A DNA stretch of 64,000 bases from Faecalispora sporosphaeroides DSM 1294. Its GTDB lineage: Bacteria > Bacillota > Clostridia > Oscillospirales > Acutalibacteraceae. Both the position numbers and the translations under genes were made by a program. The notes under the pieces are model-generated. The model was not told the origin of the DNA. It saw nothing but the letters and a program-made list of their open reading frames with translations, and made no database searches. The stretch spans positions 124,001 to 188,000 of the forward strand of contig KB911068.1 of the NCBI GenBank assembly GCA_000383295.1, given 5' to 3'. This document shows positions 42,861-52,562 of the stretch, piece by piece. How positions within the stretch are numbered: position 1 is the first letter of the stretch; each line of letters begins with the position of its first letter.

Positions 42861-45473
42861 ATGGCTGATAATTTCGGTCTGAAGATCGGTGTTGAAGGCG
42901 AGAAGGAATTTAAGAAGGCTCTCGCCGACATCAACCAGTCGTTCAAGGTACTCGGCTCGGAAATGAAGCTGGTATCCTCGCAGTTTGATAAGAACGACAA
43001 GTCCGTGCAGGCTCTGTCCGCACGGAACAATGTGCTGAACAAGGAAATTGAAGCACAGAGGCAGAAAATCGATACGCTGCGTTCCGCTCTCCAGAATGCG
43101 TCAGATTCCTTCGGGGAGACAGACCGCAGGACGCAGAGCTGGCAGATTCAGCTGAATAACGCCGAGGCTGCCCTTAACGACATGGAGCGGGAACTTAGCG
43201 ACAACAACGCCGCTCTGGAAGAAGCAAACTCCAACTACGGCAGAGCCGAGGATGCGCTTGAGGACATGGATCGTGAGATGGACGATGTTACCGACAGCGC
43301 GGGCGATATGGGCGATGAAATTGATGAAGCTGGGGATGCAGCCGAAAAGTCCGAGAGCAAGTTCAAGGGTCTCGGTACCGTCTTAAAGACTGTCGGTGCG
43401 GCAATGGGCGCAGTCGTTGTTGCTGCAGGTGCCGCCGCGATAAAACTCGGCAAGGAAGTCATATCCGCCTATGCGGACTATGAACAGCTTGTCGGCGGTG
43501 TCGATACCCTTTTCAAGGATTCCTCGCAGAAGCTCCAGCAGTATGCGGCGAACGCCTATAAGACAGCGGGTATGTCGGCAAACGACTACATGGAGACCGT
43601 CACGAGCTTCTCTGCAAGCCTGATATCCTCCCTGGGCGGCGATACGGAAAAGGCTGTGGAATATGCTGACATGGCCATCACGGATATGTCGGACAACGCC
43701 AATAAGATGGGTACCGACATGGCGTCCATTGAGAACGCCTACCAGGGCTTTGCCAAGCAGAACTATACGATGCTCGATAACCTCAAACTCGGCTACGGCG
43801 GCACGAAATCCGAAATGGAGCGTCTGCTTGCCGATGCGCAGGCTATCTCCGGCATTGAATACAACATTGACTCCTATGCGGATGTGGTCGAAGCCATCCA
43901 TGTGATACAGACGAGTATGGATATCACAGGCACGACCGCACGGGAAGCGGAACACACCATTTCCGGCTCCATAAATTCCATGCAGGCGGCTCTTCAGAAC
44001 CTCGTGGTCGGATTCGGCAATGCCGATGCGGATATGGAGCAGCTCTGCAACAATGTCGTGGATTCGTTCAAGGATGTGGTGGCGAATGTCACGCCTATCA
44101 TCCAGAACATCGTGGCGGCACTGCCCACCGCAACAGGCGCATTGCTTGAAGCCGTGGCAGAGCTTCTCCCTACGCTCCTTCAGACGGTGACAGAACTGTT
44201 CTCCCAGGTTTTGACCACACTTCTAAACCTCCTGCCGAGCCTGATTCCGGCAGCGGTCGAGGCGGTCATGACGATTGTGAATGCCATCATAGAGAATCTT
44301 CCTCTGCTTATCGAAGCGGCCGTCCAACTTGTGGCTACGCTCGTGCAGGGTATCGGCGAGGCACTGCCTACGCTCATTCCTGCGGCGGTACAGGCAATCG
44401 TGACCATCGTGCAGGGTTTGATTGACAACCTCCCAATGATACTGGATGCGGCGCTTCAGTTGATTATGGGACTGGCACAGGGCATCCTTGACGCTATCCC
44501 TGTGCTGATTGAAGCTCTGCCCGCAATCATTACAAGCATCGTGGAATTTATCGCGGGCGCTATTCCACAGATCATCGATGCCGGGATTCAGCTTCTTACT
44601 TCGCTGATTACGGCTTTACCACAGATTATCCAGGCAATCGTGGCGGCGATACCGCAGATCATTGACGGTATCCTTACCGCTATCCTCGGCAGTATCCCGC
44701 AGCTGATTGACGCGGGCGTCCGTCTGCTGGTCGCTCTGATACAGAATCTGCCGACCATCATCACCACGATTGTGAATGCGATACCGCAGATAATCACGAG
44801 CATCGTGAACGCGCTCATCGGAAACATCGACAAGATCATCATGGCGGGCGTTCAGCTGTTCGTGGCTCTTATCAAGAACCTGCCGCAGATCATCGTGGCA
44901 ATCGTGAAAGCCGTGCCGCAGATCATATCAGCCATCGTGAAGGGCTTTGCAAGCGGTGCGTCCCAGATGGCAACCATCGGTCTGAACCTTATCAAGGGTA
45001 TCTGGAACGGCATCGGCGATGCGGCCTCCTGGCTGTGGAGCAAGGTCAGCGGTTTCTGCTCGAACCTGCTCAGTAAGATCAAGGGCTTCTTCGGAATATC
45101 CTCACCGTCTAAGGAGATGGCGTGGGTCGGCGATATGCTTACCCAGGGGCTTGCTGGAGGTATCGATGACTCGGCAAAGGTCGCTATCAATGCCACGCAG
45201 GATTTGAACAAGGGCATCATGGATGTAATGGACGGACTGGCGGATGATATGCAGTCTGCCGTTCCGAGCAATTTCAACCTTGACGCGGATGCTACGGTGC
45301 GCTCCGTGGCAAGCGGTATGTCCGGCGTGGGTAGCGGCAATTCCTATGGTGCGCTGGTTTCGGTCGGACAGATGATCGTCCGCAGCGAGGACGATATCCG
45401 CAGGATTTCGCAGGAACTTTATAACCTGATACAGACTGGCTCCCGTGCGCAGGGGCGCTTTTCAACGGCTTAA
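42861..45473 (+). CDS. Tail tape measure protein
   Basis: An 870-residue protein. Residues 1-150 form coiled coils; GYGGTKSEMERLLADAQ near 315 is a typical tape measure phrase; residues ~390-690 are a long hydrophobic array of imperfect repeats around Ile-Pro-Gln-Ile-Ile and Leu-Pro-Thr. The C-terminus holds GISSPSKEMAWVGDMLTQGL. It sets tail length and enters the host envelope. GGAGG precedes the start. Confidence 0.94.
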   Translation: MADNFGLKIGVEGEKEFKKALADINQSFKVLGSEMKLVSSQFDKNDKSVQALSARNNVLNKEIEAQRQKIDTLRSALQNASDSFGETDRRTQSWQIQLNNAEAALNDMERELSDNNAALEEANSNYGRAEDALEDMDREMDDVTDSAGDMGDEIDEAGDAAEKSESKFKGLGTVLKTVGAAMGAVVVAAGAAAIKLGKEVISAYADYEQLVGGVDTLFKDSSQKLQQYAANAYKTAGMSANDYMETVTSFSASLISSLGGDTEKAVEYADMAITDMSDNANKMGTDMASIENAYQGFAKQNYTMLDNLKLGYGGTKSEMERLLADAQAISGIEYNIDSYADVVEAIHVIQTSMDITGTTAREAEHTISGSINSMQAALQNLVVGFGNADADMEQLCNNVVDSFKDVVANVTPIIQNIVAALPTATGALLEAVAELLPTLLQTVTELFSQVLTTLLNLLPSLIPAAVEAVMTIVNAIIENLPLLIEAAVQLVATLVQGIGEALPTLIPAAVQAIVTIVQGLIDNLPMILDAALQLIMGLAQGILDAIPVLIEALPAIITSIVEFIAGAIPQIIDAGIQLLTSLITALPQIIQAIVAAIPQIIDGILTAILGSIPQLIDAGVRLLVALIQNLPTIITTIVNAIPQIITSIVNALIGNIDKIIMAGVQLFVALIKNLPQIIVAIVKAVPQIISAIVKGFASGASQMATIGLNLIKGIWNGIGDAASWLWSKVSGFCSNLLSKIKGFFGISSPSKEMAWVGDMLTQGLAGGIDDSAKVAINATQDLNKGIMDVMDGLADDMQSAVPSNFNLDADATVRSVASGMSGVGSGNSYGALVSVGQMIVRSEDDIRRISQELYNLIQTGSRAQGRFSTA

Positions 45474-45486
45474 GGAGGTGCGCTGA

Positions 45487-46266
45487 ATGGGTTTTACATA
45501 CAACGATACGGCATCTGCCGATATGGGGCTTAAGGCACGGCTCACCTCCTGGCAGGTGTGCGGAGGGCTGCGAAACTATACGGCGTCCATTCCCGGCAAG
45601 AGCGGTGTGGCGGATTTCGGAGCGGATTTCGACTACAGAGAGATCAATGTCTCCTGCAGTATTGCTCCGAAGAGAAACTTTGCATCTCTTGTTTCGGTAC
45701 TGGACGATATATCGCTCTGGCTCGATCCCACGGACGGACTGAAACAGCTTGTTTTCGATGATGTGCCGGACAGGTACTTCATGGCACGGCTTTACGAAAA
45801 GGTGGACTGCGAAAGGCTACTCGTTCGCTCGGCGGGTAGCTTCGATTTGAAGTTTTTCTGTCCCGATCCCTTTGCCTACGCTGTGGAGGATGAGGAGTTT
45901 TCCATTACTTCCACCGGAACGCATACGGTCAGAAGGACGAAAGGCAATGTGGCGTCCAATCCCGTGTACCGCATCAAGGGCGTGATCTCCTCCGGCGTAA
46001 GTAACTACATCACCATTATCACGAACGGTTCACAGCTTAAAGTGGTGAACGCTGCTCTTGCGGCAGCGGAAACGCTGGTGGTCGATACGGATATGATGAC
46101 CGCCTGGGTGGAGGACGCAAACGGGAATGTCCTGCGGAACGGACTGCCGTATCTTTCAGAACTGAACTTCCCAACGCTTTCTGTCGGGAATAATACAATC
46201 GCTGTGGCGGCGAACAACGCCACATTTACAAGGCTTGAAATTGAAGCCAAGAGCAGATGGAGGTGA
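45487..46266 (+). CDS. Distal tail protein (Dit-like)
   Basis: A 259-residue protein with the Dit/tail_2 pattern: FTYNDTASADMGLKARLTSW, DYREINVSCSIAPKRNFASL, and FFCPDPFAYAVEDEEF in the first 150 residues, then a beta-sandwich domain. It forms the hub at the tail tip. GGAGGTG precedes the start, and the next gene begins six bases later. Confidence 0.88.
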   Translation: MGFTYNDTASADMGLKARLTSWQVCGGLRNYTASIPGKSGVADFGADFDYREINVSCSIAPKRNFASLVSVLDDISLWLDPTDGLKQLVFDDVPDRYFMARLYEKVDCERLLVRSAGSFDLKFFCPDPFAYAVEDEEFSITSTGTHTVRRTKGNVASNPVYRIKGVISSGVSNYITIITNGSQLKVVNAALAAAETLVVDTDMMTAWVEDANGNVLRNGLPYLSELNFPTLSVGNNTIAVAANNATFTRLEIEAKSRWR

Positions 46267-46272
46267 CGGCGG

Positions 46273-48798
46273 ATGTCCTTAAAAACGATACTGAATAAAC
46301 AGACGGACTTCACGGGTGAGTTCCCGGCGGAGTACGCAAAGGGCGGTCTGTGGCGTTTCAACGAGGATGCTCCCGATGCCGACACCTGCCTTACTGATTC
46401 CTCCGGGAACGGCAGGAAGGCATATATCAACAAATGGAGTGGAACGACCGCGTCTCTGACTGACGGTGTGTTCGGCTCCTATTTTCGCATGAACATCAAC
46501 AATCCATCCTCGGAGCAGACCTATCTGAAGGTCACGAATGACGGCACGATATTCTCCGATCTTGGGGAACGGATCATCGTGGGCGGCTGGATGCGACCGA
46601 CCACCTATTCCGTGGGAAACACATACACGCCGATTCTCTCTACCCGAGGTGGTACGGGACAGCCGATTTTTTATCTGTCCCTCATCCGCGGAAAGCCGAG
46701 ATTGATGCTCTACAATTCCTCCGGCTCCCTGATATTGGATACCTCGGTCACGCCGTCCTTCAATCTTGAAAATGCCAAGTGGTACTTCATCGCGGCGGTG
46801 ATCGAGCCGGACAATAAAAAAGCCTGGTACGTGGTCGGCGATAAGGACAGCGGTACGGTGTGGAAATCCTCCGCACTGACCTTCACGGGTGAACTGAACC
46901 GCTCCTGCACGGCAGACCTAATCTGGGGAATGCTGAACAGTTCCTACTGGTATGCAGGCGGCTTTGACGACTGGTTTTTGGACTGCGATTCGGAACTTAC
47001 CGCTGATGACCTTATGGATTATTTCCGCTCTGCTGTTATGGCGAATGCAGGAGATACCACGGGAACTGTTGACGGAATCACCGAGCCTGGAACGGTCACG
47101 CTCCGTGCTTCGAGTGGCGTCTATCCCACAGAAGGTATCCTTACCACGGCGGCTGCAGAGTGCAACCTGTCCGGCACGGGTCGTGTGTCTGTGACGAGCG
47201 AGTATGTCTCAAGCACGACCGCTGTTTCCCTGGTGGAGACTTCCACAAGTGATGATCTTATCACATGGAGCGATTGGGTGGCGGTCCCTTCGGACGGCAA
47301 ACTGGCGTCTCCCAACAGGGAGTACATCCGATTCCGGGTGACGCTCACAACGACCGAGACGAACCTGACACCGAAGGTCGTGGATATACGGCTTTACGAT
47401 ATCCCTCGCTCTCCCTATGAGAAAATCGGCTATGCCCGTCCCGTTGTTCTTGACAGCAACGGAGCGTGGGAGGCGGTGCTTGAAAATGCCTATGACATCA
47501 TCGTAACGGGCGAGATCAACGGCGAGGATACGCTTTCCTTCAAGATTCCTTACCGGGATAGCAAGCGGTCATATATCGACAGCGAGAAAAAGATACAGAT
47601 CGTGGACGATATCTACAAGGTGCGCACAGTCAAGGATACAAAAGATACCGAAGGCAACGCCATCACAGAGGTGTATGCCGAGGCGGAGTTTTACGATCTT
47701 ACCTTCTCTGTCAGAAAAGAGGAACGCAGCTTTGAAGCTGAAACTGCTGAAGTGCCTATGGCTTATGCCCTTGCCGGCACGGAATGGGCGGTCGGCACGG
47801 TCAACGTGCGCACCAAGAGGACATGGACAAGCAGCGAGAAAAACGCTCTGTCCATCCTCCGAAATGTGGCAGACCTGCACGGCGGCGATCTGGTCTTTGA
47901 CTGCGCCAACAGGCTTGTGCATCTCTTAACCGTGAGCGGCAAGGACAGCGGTGCGCTGTTCGCCTATAGAAAGAACATGAAGTCCATACAGAGGGTGGTC
48001 GATACCCGCAGCCTTGTGACCAGACTCTATGCCGTAGGCGCAGACGGGCTGACTTTTTCCGACATCAACGGTGGCAAGCCCTATGTGGAGGACTTTTCCT
48101 ATACGAACGAGATACGCATTTCCACGCTGGACTGCTCGTCCTTCACAAATCCGTATCAGATGAAGGAGTATGCGGAGATGCGCCTTGCACAGTACGCCAA
48201 GCCGACTATTTCCTATGTGCTGAACGCTATGGATTTATCCGTCCTTACGGGCTACGAGCATGAAGCATGGGAACTTGGGGACTATGTGCGTGTAGAGGAC
48301 AAGGAGCTGGGTATTTCGGTCACAACGAGAATCGTTCGCCGGGAATACAACCTGCAGGAGCCGTGGAACACGGTACTTGAACTATCCACCACGCTGAAGA
48401 ACCTCGGCAGTTCCGCAAGTCAATGGGACAACGCAGCAGACACCTTGGAAGGCACAAGCATGGTATCCAATGACGATATCCGTGAAATGGTGCCGTTCAA
48501 CCTTCTGCGAAACTCCCGTGCTGACGATGGGCTTGCCTATTGGACGAGTTCCGGCTTTGTGGCTGATGGCGATAACGGTGCATCCGGGACGGCATCCTTC
48601 AAGGCAGAGGGCGTATCAGGCATGACCAAGAGCCTGTCGCAGACTGTGTATCCCGCCAACCGTGACAGTTATACGATCTCGGCGCAGATCGGCTCGGAGG
48701 ACTTGGAGAAACTTTCAGACTCCTCACAGGTCGGAATCGAGGTCATCATCGAATACGAGGACGGTACGACAGAGAGCCGTTTCATTGACTTGTACTGA
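46273..48798 (+). CDS. Tail-associated protein with LamG and prophage-tail domains
   Basis: An 841-residue protein. Residues ~25-240 form a LamG/concanavalin-like domain (LWRFNEDAPD, IIVGGWMRPTTY, KWYFIAAVIEPDNKKAWYVVG). Residues ~380-720 are a prophage tail (ReqiPepy6 gp37-like) domain (GEINGEDTLSFKIPY, YEHEAWELGDYVRVED). The last 110 residues look like a carbohydrate-binding sandwich (NLLRNSRADDGLAYW). It probably forms the tail tip and binds the host surface. Confidence 0.85.
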   Translation: MSLKTILNKQTDFTGEFPAEYAKGGLWRFNEDAPDADTCLTDSSGNGRKAYINKWSGTTASLTDGVFGSYFRMNINNPSSEQTYLKVTNDGTIFSDLGERIIVGGWMRPTTYSVGNTYTPILSTRGGTGQPIFYLSLIRGKPRLMLYNSSGSLILDTSVTPSFNLENAKWYFIAAVIEPDNKKAWYVVGDKDSGTVWKSSALTFTGELNRSCTADLIWGMLNSSYWYAGGFDDWFLDCDSELTADDLMDYFRSAVMANAGDTTGTVDGITEPGTVTLRASSGVYPTEGILTTAAAECNLSGTGRVSVTSEYVSSTTAVSLVETSTSDDLITWSDWVAVPSDGKLASPNREYIRFRVTLTTTETNLTPKVVDIRLYDIPRSPYEKIGYARPVVLDSNGAWEAVLENAYDIIVTGEINGEDTLSFKIPYRDSKRSYIDSEKKIQIVDDIYKVRTVKDTKDTEGNAITEVYAEAEFYDLTFSVRKEERSFEAETAEVPMAYALAGTEWAVGTVNVRTKRTWTSSEKNALSILRNVADLHGGDLVFDCANRLVHLLTVSGKDSGALFAYRKNMKSIQRVVDTRSLVTRLYAVGADGLTFSDINGGKPYVEDFSYTNEIRISTLDCSSFTNPYQMKEYAEMRLAQYAKPTISYVLNAMDLSVLTGYEHEAWELGDYVRVEDKELGISVTTRIVRREYNLQEPWNTVLELSTTLKNLGSSASQWDNAADTLEGTSMVSNDDIREMVPFNLLRNSRADDGLAYWTSSGFVADGDNGASGTASFKAEGVSGMTKSLSQTVYPANRDSYTISAQIGSEDLEKLSDSSQVGIEVIIEYEDGTTESRFIDLY

Positions 48799-48810
48799 TG
48801 GAGGTGGGCT

Positions 48811-49008
48811 ATGGTTTATTTTTCAAAAACACAGGCGAAGGTATCGCCGGAGCATTATGGGGACAGGATCAAGTCCATCACCGTCCGTATCTGCGTCACG
48901 AACTGCACGGGAAAACTCTATGTGACGGACATACTCCTCCAGGCGGGAGCGGTCGCTACGGGATGGGTAGGACATCCCTGCGAGATCAAGTGGACGCTCG
49001 ATGGGTAA
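48811..49008 (+). CDS. Small tail-tip protein
   Basis: A 65-residue protein (KSITVRICVTNCTGKLYVTDILLQAG, ATGWVGHPCEI). The phrase Val-Thr-Asp-Ile-Leu-Leu-Gln-Ala-Gly resembles the closing strand of carbohydrate-binding sandwiches; the next gene repeats it as TDLQLQEGPALTGY. It may have split from the C-terminus of the preceding tail protein. TGGAGGTGG precedes the start. Confidence 0.65.
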   Translation: MVYFSKTQAKVSPEHYGDRIKSITVRICVTNCTGKLYVTDILLQAGAVATGWVGHPCEIKWTLDG

Positions 49009-49570
49009 CGTCAGATTCATCCGCCTTGCGGAGGTCGTGAACAAAAAACAGGATAAGCGTGTCGTGAGCGTAACGGTGGTTCCTACCATCACCGATTGCT
49101 CCGGCACGATTTATTTTACCGACCTTCAGCTGCAGGAAGGTCCCGCTCTGACGGGCTATGCTCCGCATACGGAGATTTGCCTAAAGGAATCAGAGAATGC
49201 TCCTGTTTGGTTCAACGGCATCGTCCGCTCGGAAGAAACGGTGATTCTCTTAAACCTCGGTGGTACATCGGCAGGGCTTGATATCAACCTCTATCCAAAA
49301 CAGTACATGGAGGGCGGCTCTGTCACGCTGGCACAGGGTGTCGGCGGTCAGAAAGCGACCTTCCCGAATGCTATGAACGCTGGGGACAATGTGGCTCTGC
49401 TGGCATCCAAGAGGGAATGCACGAGGAACGGAGCGAAGGAAACGAAAGAGGGTTTTTATCAGTACAGTGCGGCGTGGGATTCCAAACACATCGTGTCCCT
49501 TCCGCAAGGAAAATCCGCGCAGCTTTTATATTCGATGCAGGAAATGGACGATGGAGGTGAATTGCTCTGA
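49001..49570 (+). CDS. Tail-tip protein of unknown function
   Basis: A 189-residue protein whose first 60 residues echo the preceding small gene (VSVTVVPTITDCSGTIYFTDLQLQEGPALTGYAPH). The rest (VLLNLGGTSAGLDINLYPKQYMEG, LYSMQEMDDGGELL) is beta-rich. It overlaps both neighbours by a few bases. Probably a baseplate accessory protein. Confidence 0.65.
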   Translation: MGNVRFIRLAEVVNKKQDKRVVSVTVVPTITDCSGTIYFTDLQLQEGPALTGYAPHTEICLKESENAPVWFNGIVRSEETVILLNLGGTSAGLDINLYPKQYMEGGSVTLAQGVGGQKATFPNAMNAGDNVALLASKRECTRNGAKETKEGFYQYSAAWDSKHIVSLPQGKSAQLLYSMQEMDDGGELL

Positions 49571-52041
49571 TGGATGTACTCAAAGGGAAGAAAATCATGG
49601 TGTGGACTTTCATGGGCACCGCCAGGATGTATACGGCTCTTCGGAACTACGGTGACCGCATCAGCCAGATTGGACTGTTTTCATTCAAAGTCAGAGCGAC
49701 TGGGGAAATCTATGAAACAGGCGTCAGCATTTCAAGTATGCTGACCTACATCAATATGTACCCGCACATCAAGTGGCTGCTGACCGTGGCGAATGACGGC
49801 ACAAACAGCATCTTCCGCGCCTTAAGGGACAACATAAACGGCGCACAGGATACTTTCCTCTCGGAAATCGTCCGCATTATGCAGAAATACCCGTGGTGTG
49901 ACGGCATCGACATCGACCTTGAGAAAGGCGATGGATATTCCACGCACGAGGAATCTACGGCGATGTTCCGCAATATCTACAACACGGTCAAGGCATACGA
50001 CTCATCCAAGCTGATGAATATCTGCCTGCCGGGTATGACAAGCGTCAACGGCTCAGTCGGCGGTGAGAACTGGTGCGTGTATGCCGACCTCAACAATTAC
50101 TGCGATACCGCATCCATCATGAGCTACGGTATGGCGTGGGCAGGCTCCGCGCCGGGGCCTGTGTCCCCACGCTCTTGGCTTGAGGGAATCTACGACTATG
50201 CATCCCAGGTCATGGATACGGACAAGGTGTTCCTCGGTATGCCCGCCTACGGTTGGAACTGGCAGATATACGACCTGCCTTCCAATATCGGCAAGACCTA
50301 TCGAGGCACCTCGCAGACCTACTACGCCGCACAGAACTGGCTGAAGGGCGTGTATAACTTTACGGACGATCAGCCGCCGCAGCCGTTTATCCCGTTCGTG
50401 GGATATTGGGACGATAACAACAAAGTGCCGTGGGCGCTCCCTCATGTGTACGACTACATGGAGGGACGGGATGCCGACAGCTACGAGTACCCGCAGATGA
50501 GCGGGACATACAACGGCAGACATTATCTGACCGCCTATGGCAAGCAGCAGAAAACCGAGTTTGAAAACATCATTATCGACCATGACGGTGGCAACTACGC
50601 CAGCGCATCCGGCATCGTATCCATCGAGAACGGCATCGCTACGCTCGGTGATGAAGGATCAGTCACATACCGATTTACCGTCAACACGGCGGGAACTTAT
50701 GACGTGGCTGTGCGGCTCTGTTATCCGTTTTGGGATAAGAACGGCATTTATGTATCGCTGGACGGTTCGAATAGGCACTTCACGGAGAGCCGACTGTGGT
50801 GGCCGTACTGGAGGACTACCTTCTGGACTACACTTGCAAGCGGTGTGAGCCTATCTGCGGGAACGCATACCATAAAGATTTCTGTCGATGTGAAGGGCGT
50901 ACAGTTTTACGGTTTCCGTGTCTGCTCATCCTTTTCCGAGAAACCGTCCGCAGGAGAAGCAACCTACACCTTTTCCCCGCGACAGTTCAAAGACGTGGAC
51001 GGCAATATGGTCGGTCCCGACCGTGGCTTTCGTCTGACCTTGGAGATGCTCCGCCGAAAGCCCGACTCGGCTCTTGTCTGGTATGAGGACTTCCGGGACT
51101 ACGGCGTTCTTGAAACGAATTACTGGACGGTGCTGTCAGGCTCTTTTGAGGTGTGGCGGTCAGAGGAATACTCGATGGAGCGAGTTTATTCCCAGCTTGA
51201 CGGCAAGGGACAGCTTGCATGGAAGTATGACGGCTTTTCGGATATCCACTTACGGGCAAGGCTGGCGTTCCCGGCAAATAGCAGCGGTCGTGCAGGAGTT
51301 TTCTGCGGCAATCTGTTCTGCTGCCTAAACTATGACAATCAAGCAGTGGAACTGTATAACGGCTCCACGCTTCTCGGCAGCTACAGTCAGGAGATCGCGA
51401 GGACGCCGAACGCCGACCTTCGGACAAATCCAAATATGTACACGGTGGAGATGCGTATCCGTGGGAACAGGGTGCGCGTTTATTCCGGTTCTTCCTATAC
51501 GCTGCGGTTCACAGCAACGGTCAGCGGTTTCTCCGGCGGTTACGCAGGCTACCGATCCGACAATCGGACGGTCTGTGAACTGATGCGCCTTGGTGATGCC
51601 TGGACATATGAGCCATATGAGCGGTTCGATGTTGTCATGCCGGACGGGACGCAGAAATCATACGGCCGTATCAGCAGGAGCAACTGCACTTGGGACAGCG
51701 AGTTCCAGGTGTTTACACTGACTTCTGATATAGAGGAGACTTCTATTCGGAGCGAGGATATTTCAATGGACTATGACTTCTTCCATTCGGATGATATGAC
51801 CTCGCTTTCCTGCGGCAACGACTATCAGGCTACGGTCATTCCCGTGGACATCAACATTTGGATATCACGGCTCTTCCTCGGCGATGCGGACGGCTTTTCC
51901 ATTCTCTATTACCAGGACGTGGACTCCCTCGTCTATTGGGCGAACGAGGCGGCTTATCGGTGGAAACTTCGAGGGATGTGTATGTGGTCCCTTGGGCAGG
52001 AGGACTTGCGGCTGTGGGAGTGGCTGCCGAAACAGGTCTGA
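49570..52041 (+). CDS. Tail-associated GH18 glycosidase, split by inserted domains
   Basis: An 823-residue protein. Residues 1-330 are most of a GH18 barrel: IMVWTFMGTARMY, the active site CDGIDIDLEKGD (~110-121), MSYGMAWAG, GMPAYGWNWQIY. A carbohydrate-binding-like domain (~345-475) and a LamG-like domain (~500-690) follow. The last 50 residues, YYQDVDSLVYWANEAA then MCMWSLGQEDLRLWEWLP, are typical of the final strand of a GH18 barrel. So the catalytic domain is interrupted. It may cut peptidoglycan or surface glycans at entry. Confidence 0.82.
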   Translation: MDVLKGKKIMVWTFMGTARMYTALRNYGDRISQIGLFSFKVRATGEIYETGVSISSMLTYINMYPHIKWLLTVANDGTNSIFRALRDNINGAQDTFLSEIVRIMQKYPWCDGIDIDLEKGDGYSTHEESTAMFRNIYNTVKAYDSSKLMNICLPGMTSVNGSVGGENWCVYADLNNYCDTASIMSYGMAWAGSAPGPVSPRSWLEGIYDYASQVMDTDKVFLGMPAYGWNWQIYDLPSNIGKTYRGTSQTYYAAQNWLKGVYNFTDDQPPQPFIPFVGYWDDNNKVPWALPHVYDYMEGRDADSYEYPQMSGTYNGRHYLTAYGKQQKTEFENIIIDHDGGNYASASGIVSIENGIATLGDEGSVTYRFTVNTAGTYDVAVRLCYPFWDKNGIYVSLDGSNRHFTESRLWWPYWRTTFWTTLASGVSLSAGTHTIKISVDVKGVQFYGFRVCSSFSEKPSAGEATYTFSPRQFKDVDGNMVGPDRGFRLTLEMLRRKPDSALVWYEDFRDYGVLETNYWTVLSGSFEVWRSEEYSMERVYSQLDGKGQLAWKYDGFSDIHLRARLAFPANSSGRAGVFCGNLFCCLNYDNQAVELYNGSTLLGSYSQEIARTPNADLRTNPNMYTVEMRIRGNRVRVYSGSSYTLRFTATVSGFSGGYAGYRSDNRTVCELMRLGDAWTYEPYERFDVVMPDGTQKSYGRISRSNCTWDSEFQVFTLTSDIEETSIRSEDISMDYDFFHSDDMTSLSCGNDYQATVIPVDINIWISRLFLGDADGFSILYYQDVDSLVYWANEAAYRWKLRGMCMWSLGQEDLRLWEWLPKQV

Positions 52042-52080
52042 CAATATAACACAATACAACACACTATCTTTCGGGAAATG

Positions 52081-52108
52081 GCGATTGCTTACGGGCAGTC
52101 GCTTTTTT
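52081..52108 (+). terminator. Terminator between tail and lysis genes
   Basis: GCGATTGC (52081-52088) pairs with GCAGTCGC (52095-52102) with one G-T pair, followed by TTTTTT. It lies 40 bases after the tail glycosidase stop and just before the holin gene. Confidence 0.82.
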
Positions 52109-52139
52109 CATACCAAAAATGCAAAGGAGGACAAATCTC

Positions 52140-52562
52140 ATGAAAGAATTCTGGAACACCATTCAGGTAATCATCGCGGCAATCGGAGGATGGCTCGGCT
52201 ACTTCCTCGGCGGCTGTGACGGTCTGCTCATTGCACTTGTGGCGTTCGTGGCAATCGACTACATCACAGGCGTTATGTGCGCCATTGCGGACAAGAAGCT
52301 CTCCAGCGAGGTCGGTTTCAAGGGTATCTGCCGCAAGGTGCTTATTTTTCTGCTCGTGGGGATCGCCAACATCCTCGATGTGCAGGTCATCGGCACGGGC
52401 AGTGTCCTTCGCACGGCGGTGATCTTTTTCTACATCTCCAACGAGGGTGTATCTCTCACGGAGAACGCCGCGCATCTGGGTCTGCCTATCCCGGAAAAGC
52501 TGAAAGCGGTGCTGGAGCAGCTCCATGACCGCAACACCGATGGAAAGGACGGTGACGAGTAA
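52140..52562 (+). CDS. Phage holin (holin_4 family)
   Basis: A 140-residue membrane protein with hydrophobic segments near residues 8-27, 28-47, 65-82 and 85-103, and the holin_4 phrase AIDYITGVMCAIADKKLSSEVGFKGICRK cut by them. It makes the membrane pore for lysis. ATG 52140 follows AAGGAGG. The stop overlaps the endolysin start (TAATG). Confidence 0.92.
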   Translation: MKEFWNTIQVIIAAIGGWLGYFLGGCDGLLIALVAFVAIDYITGVMCAIADKKLSSEVGFKGICRKVLIFLLVGIANILDVQVIGTGSVLRTAVIFFYISNEGVSLTENAAHLGLPIPEKLKAVLEQLHDRNTDGKDGDE

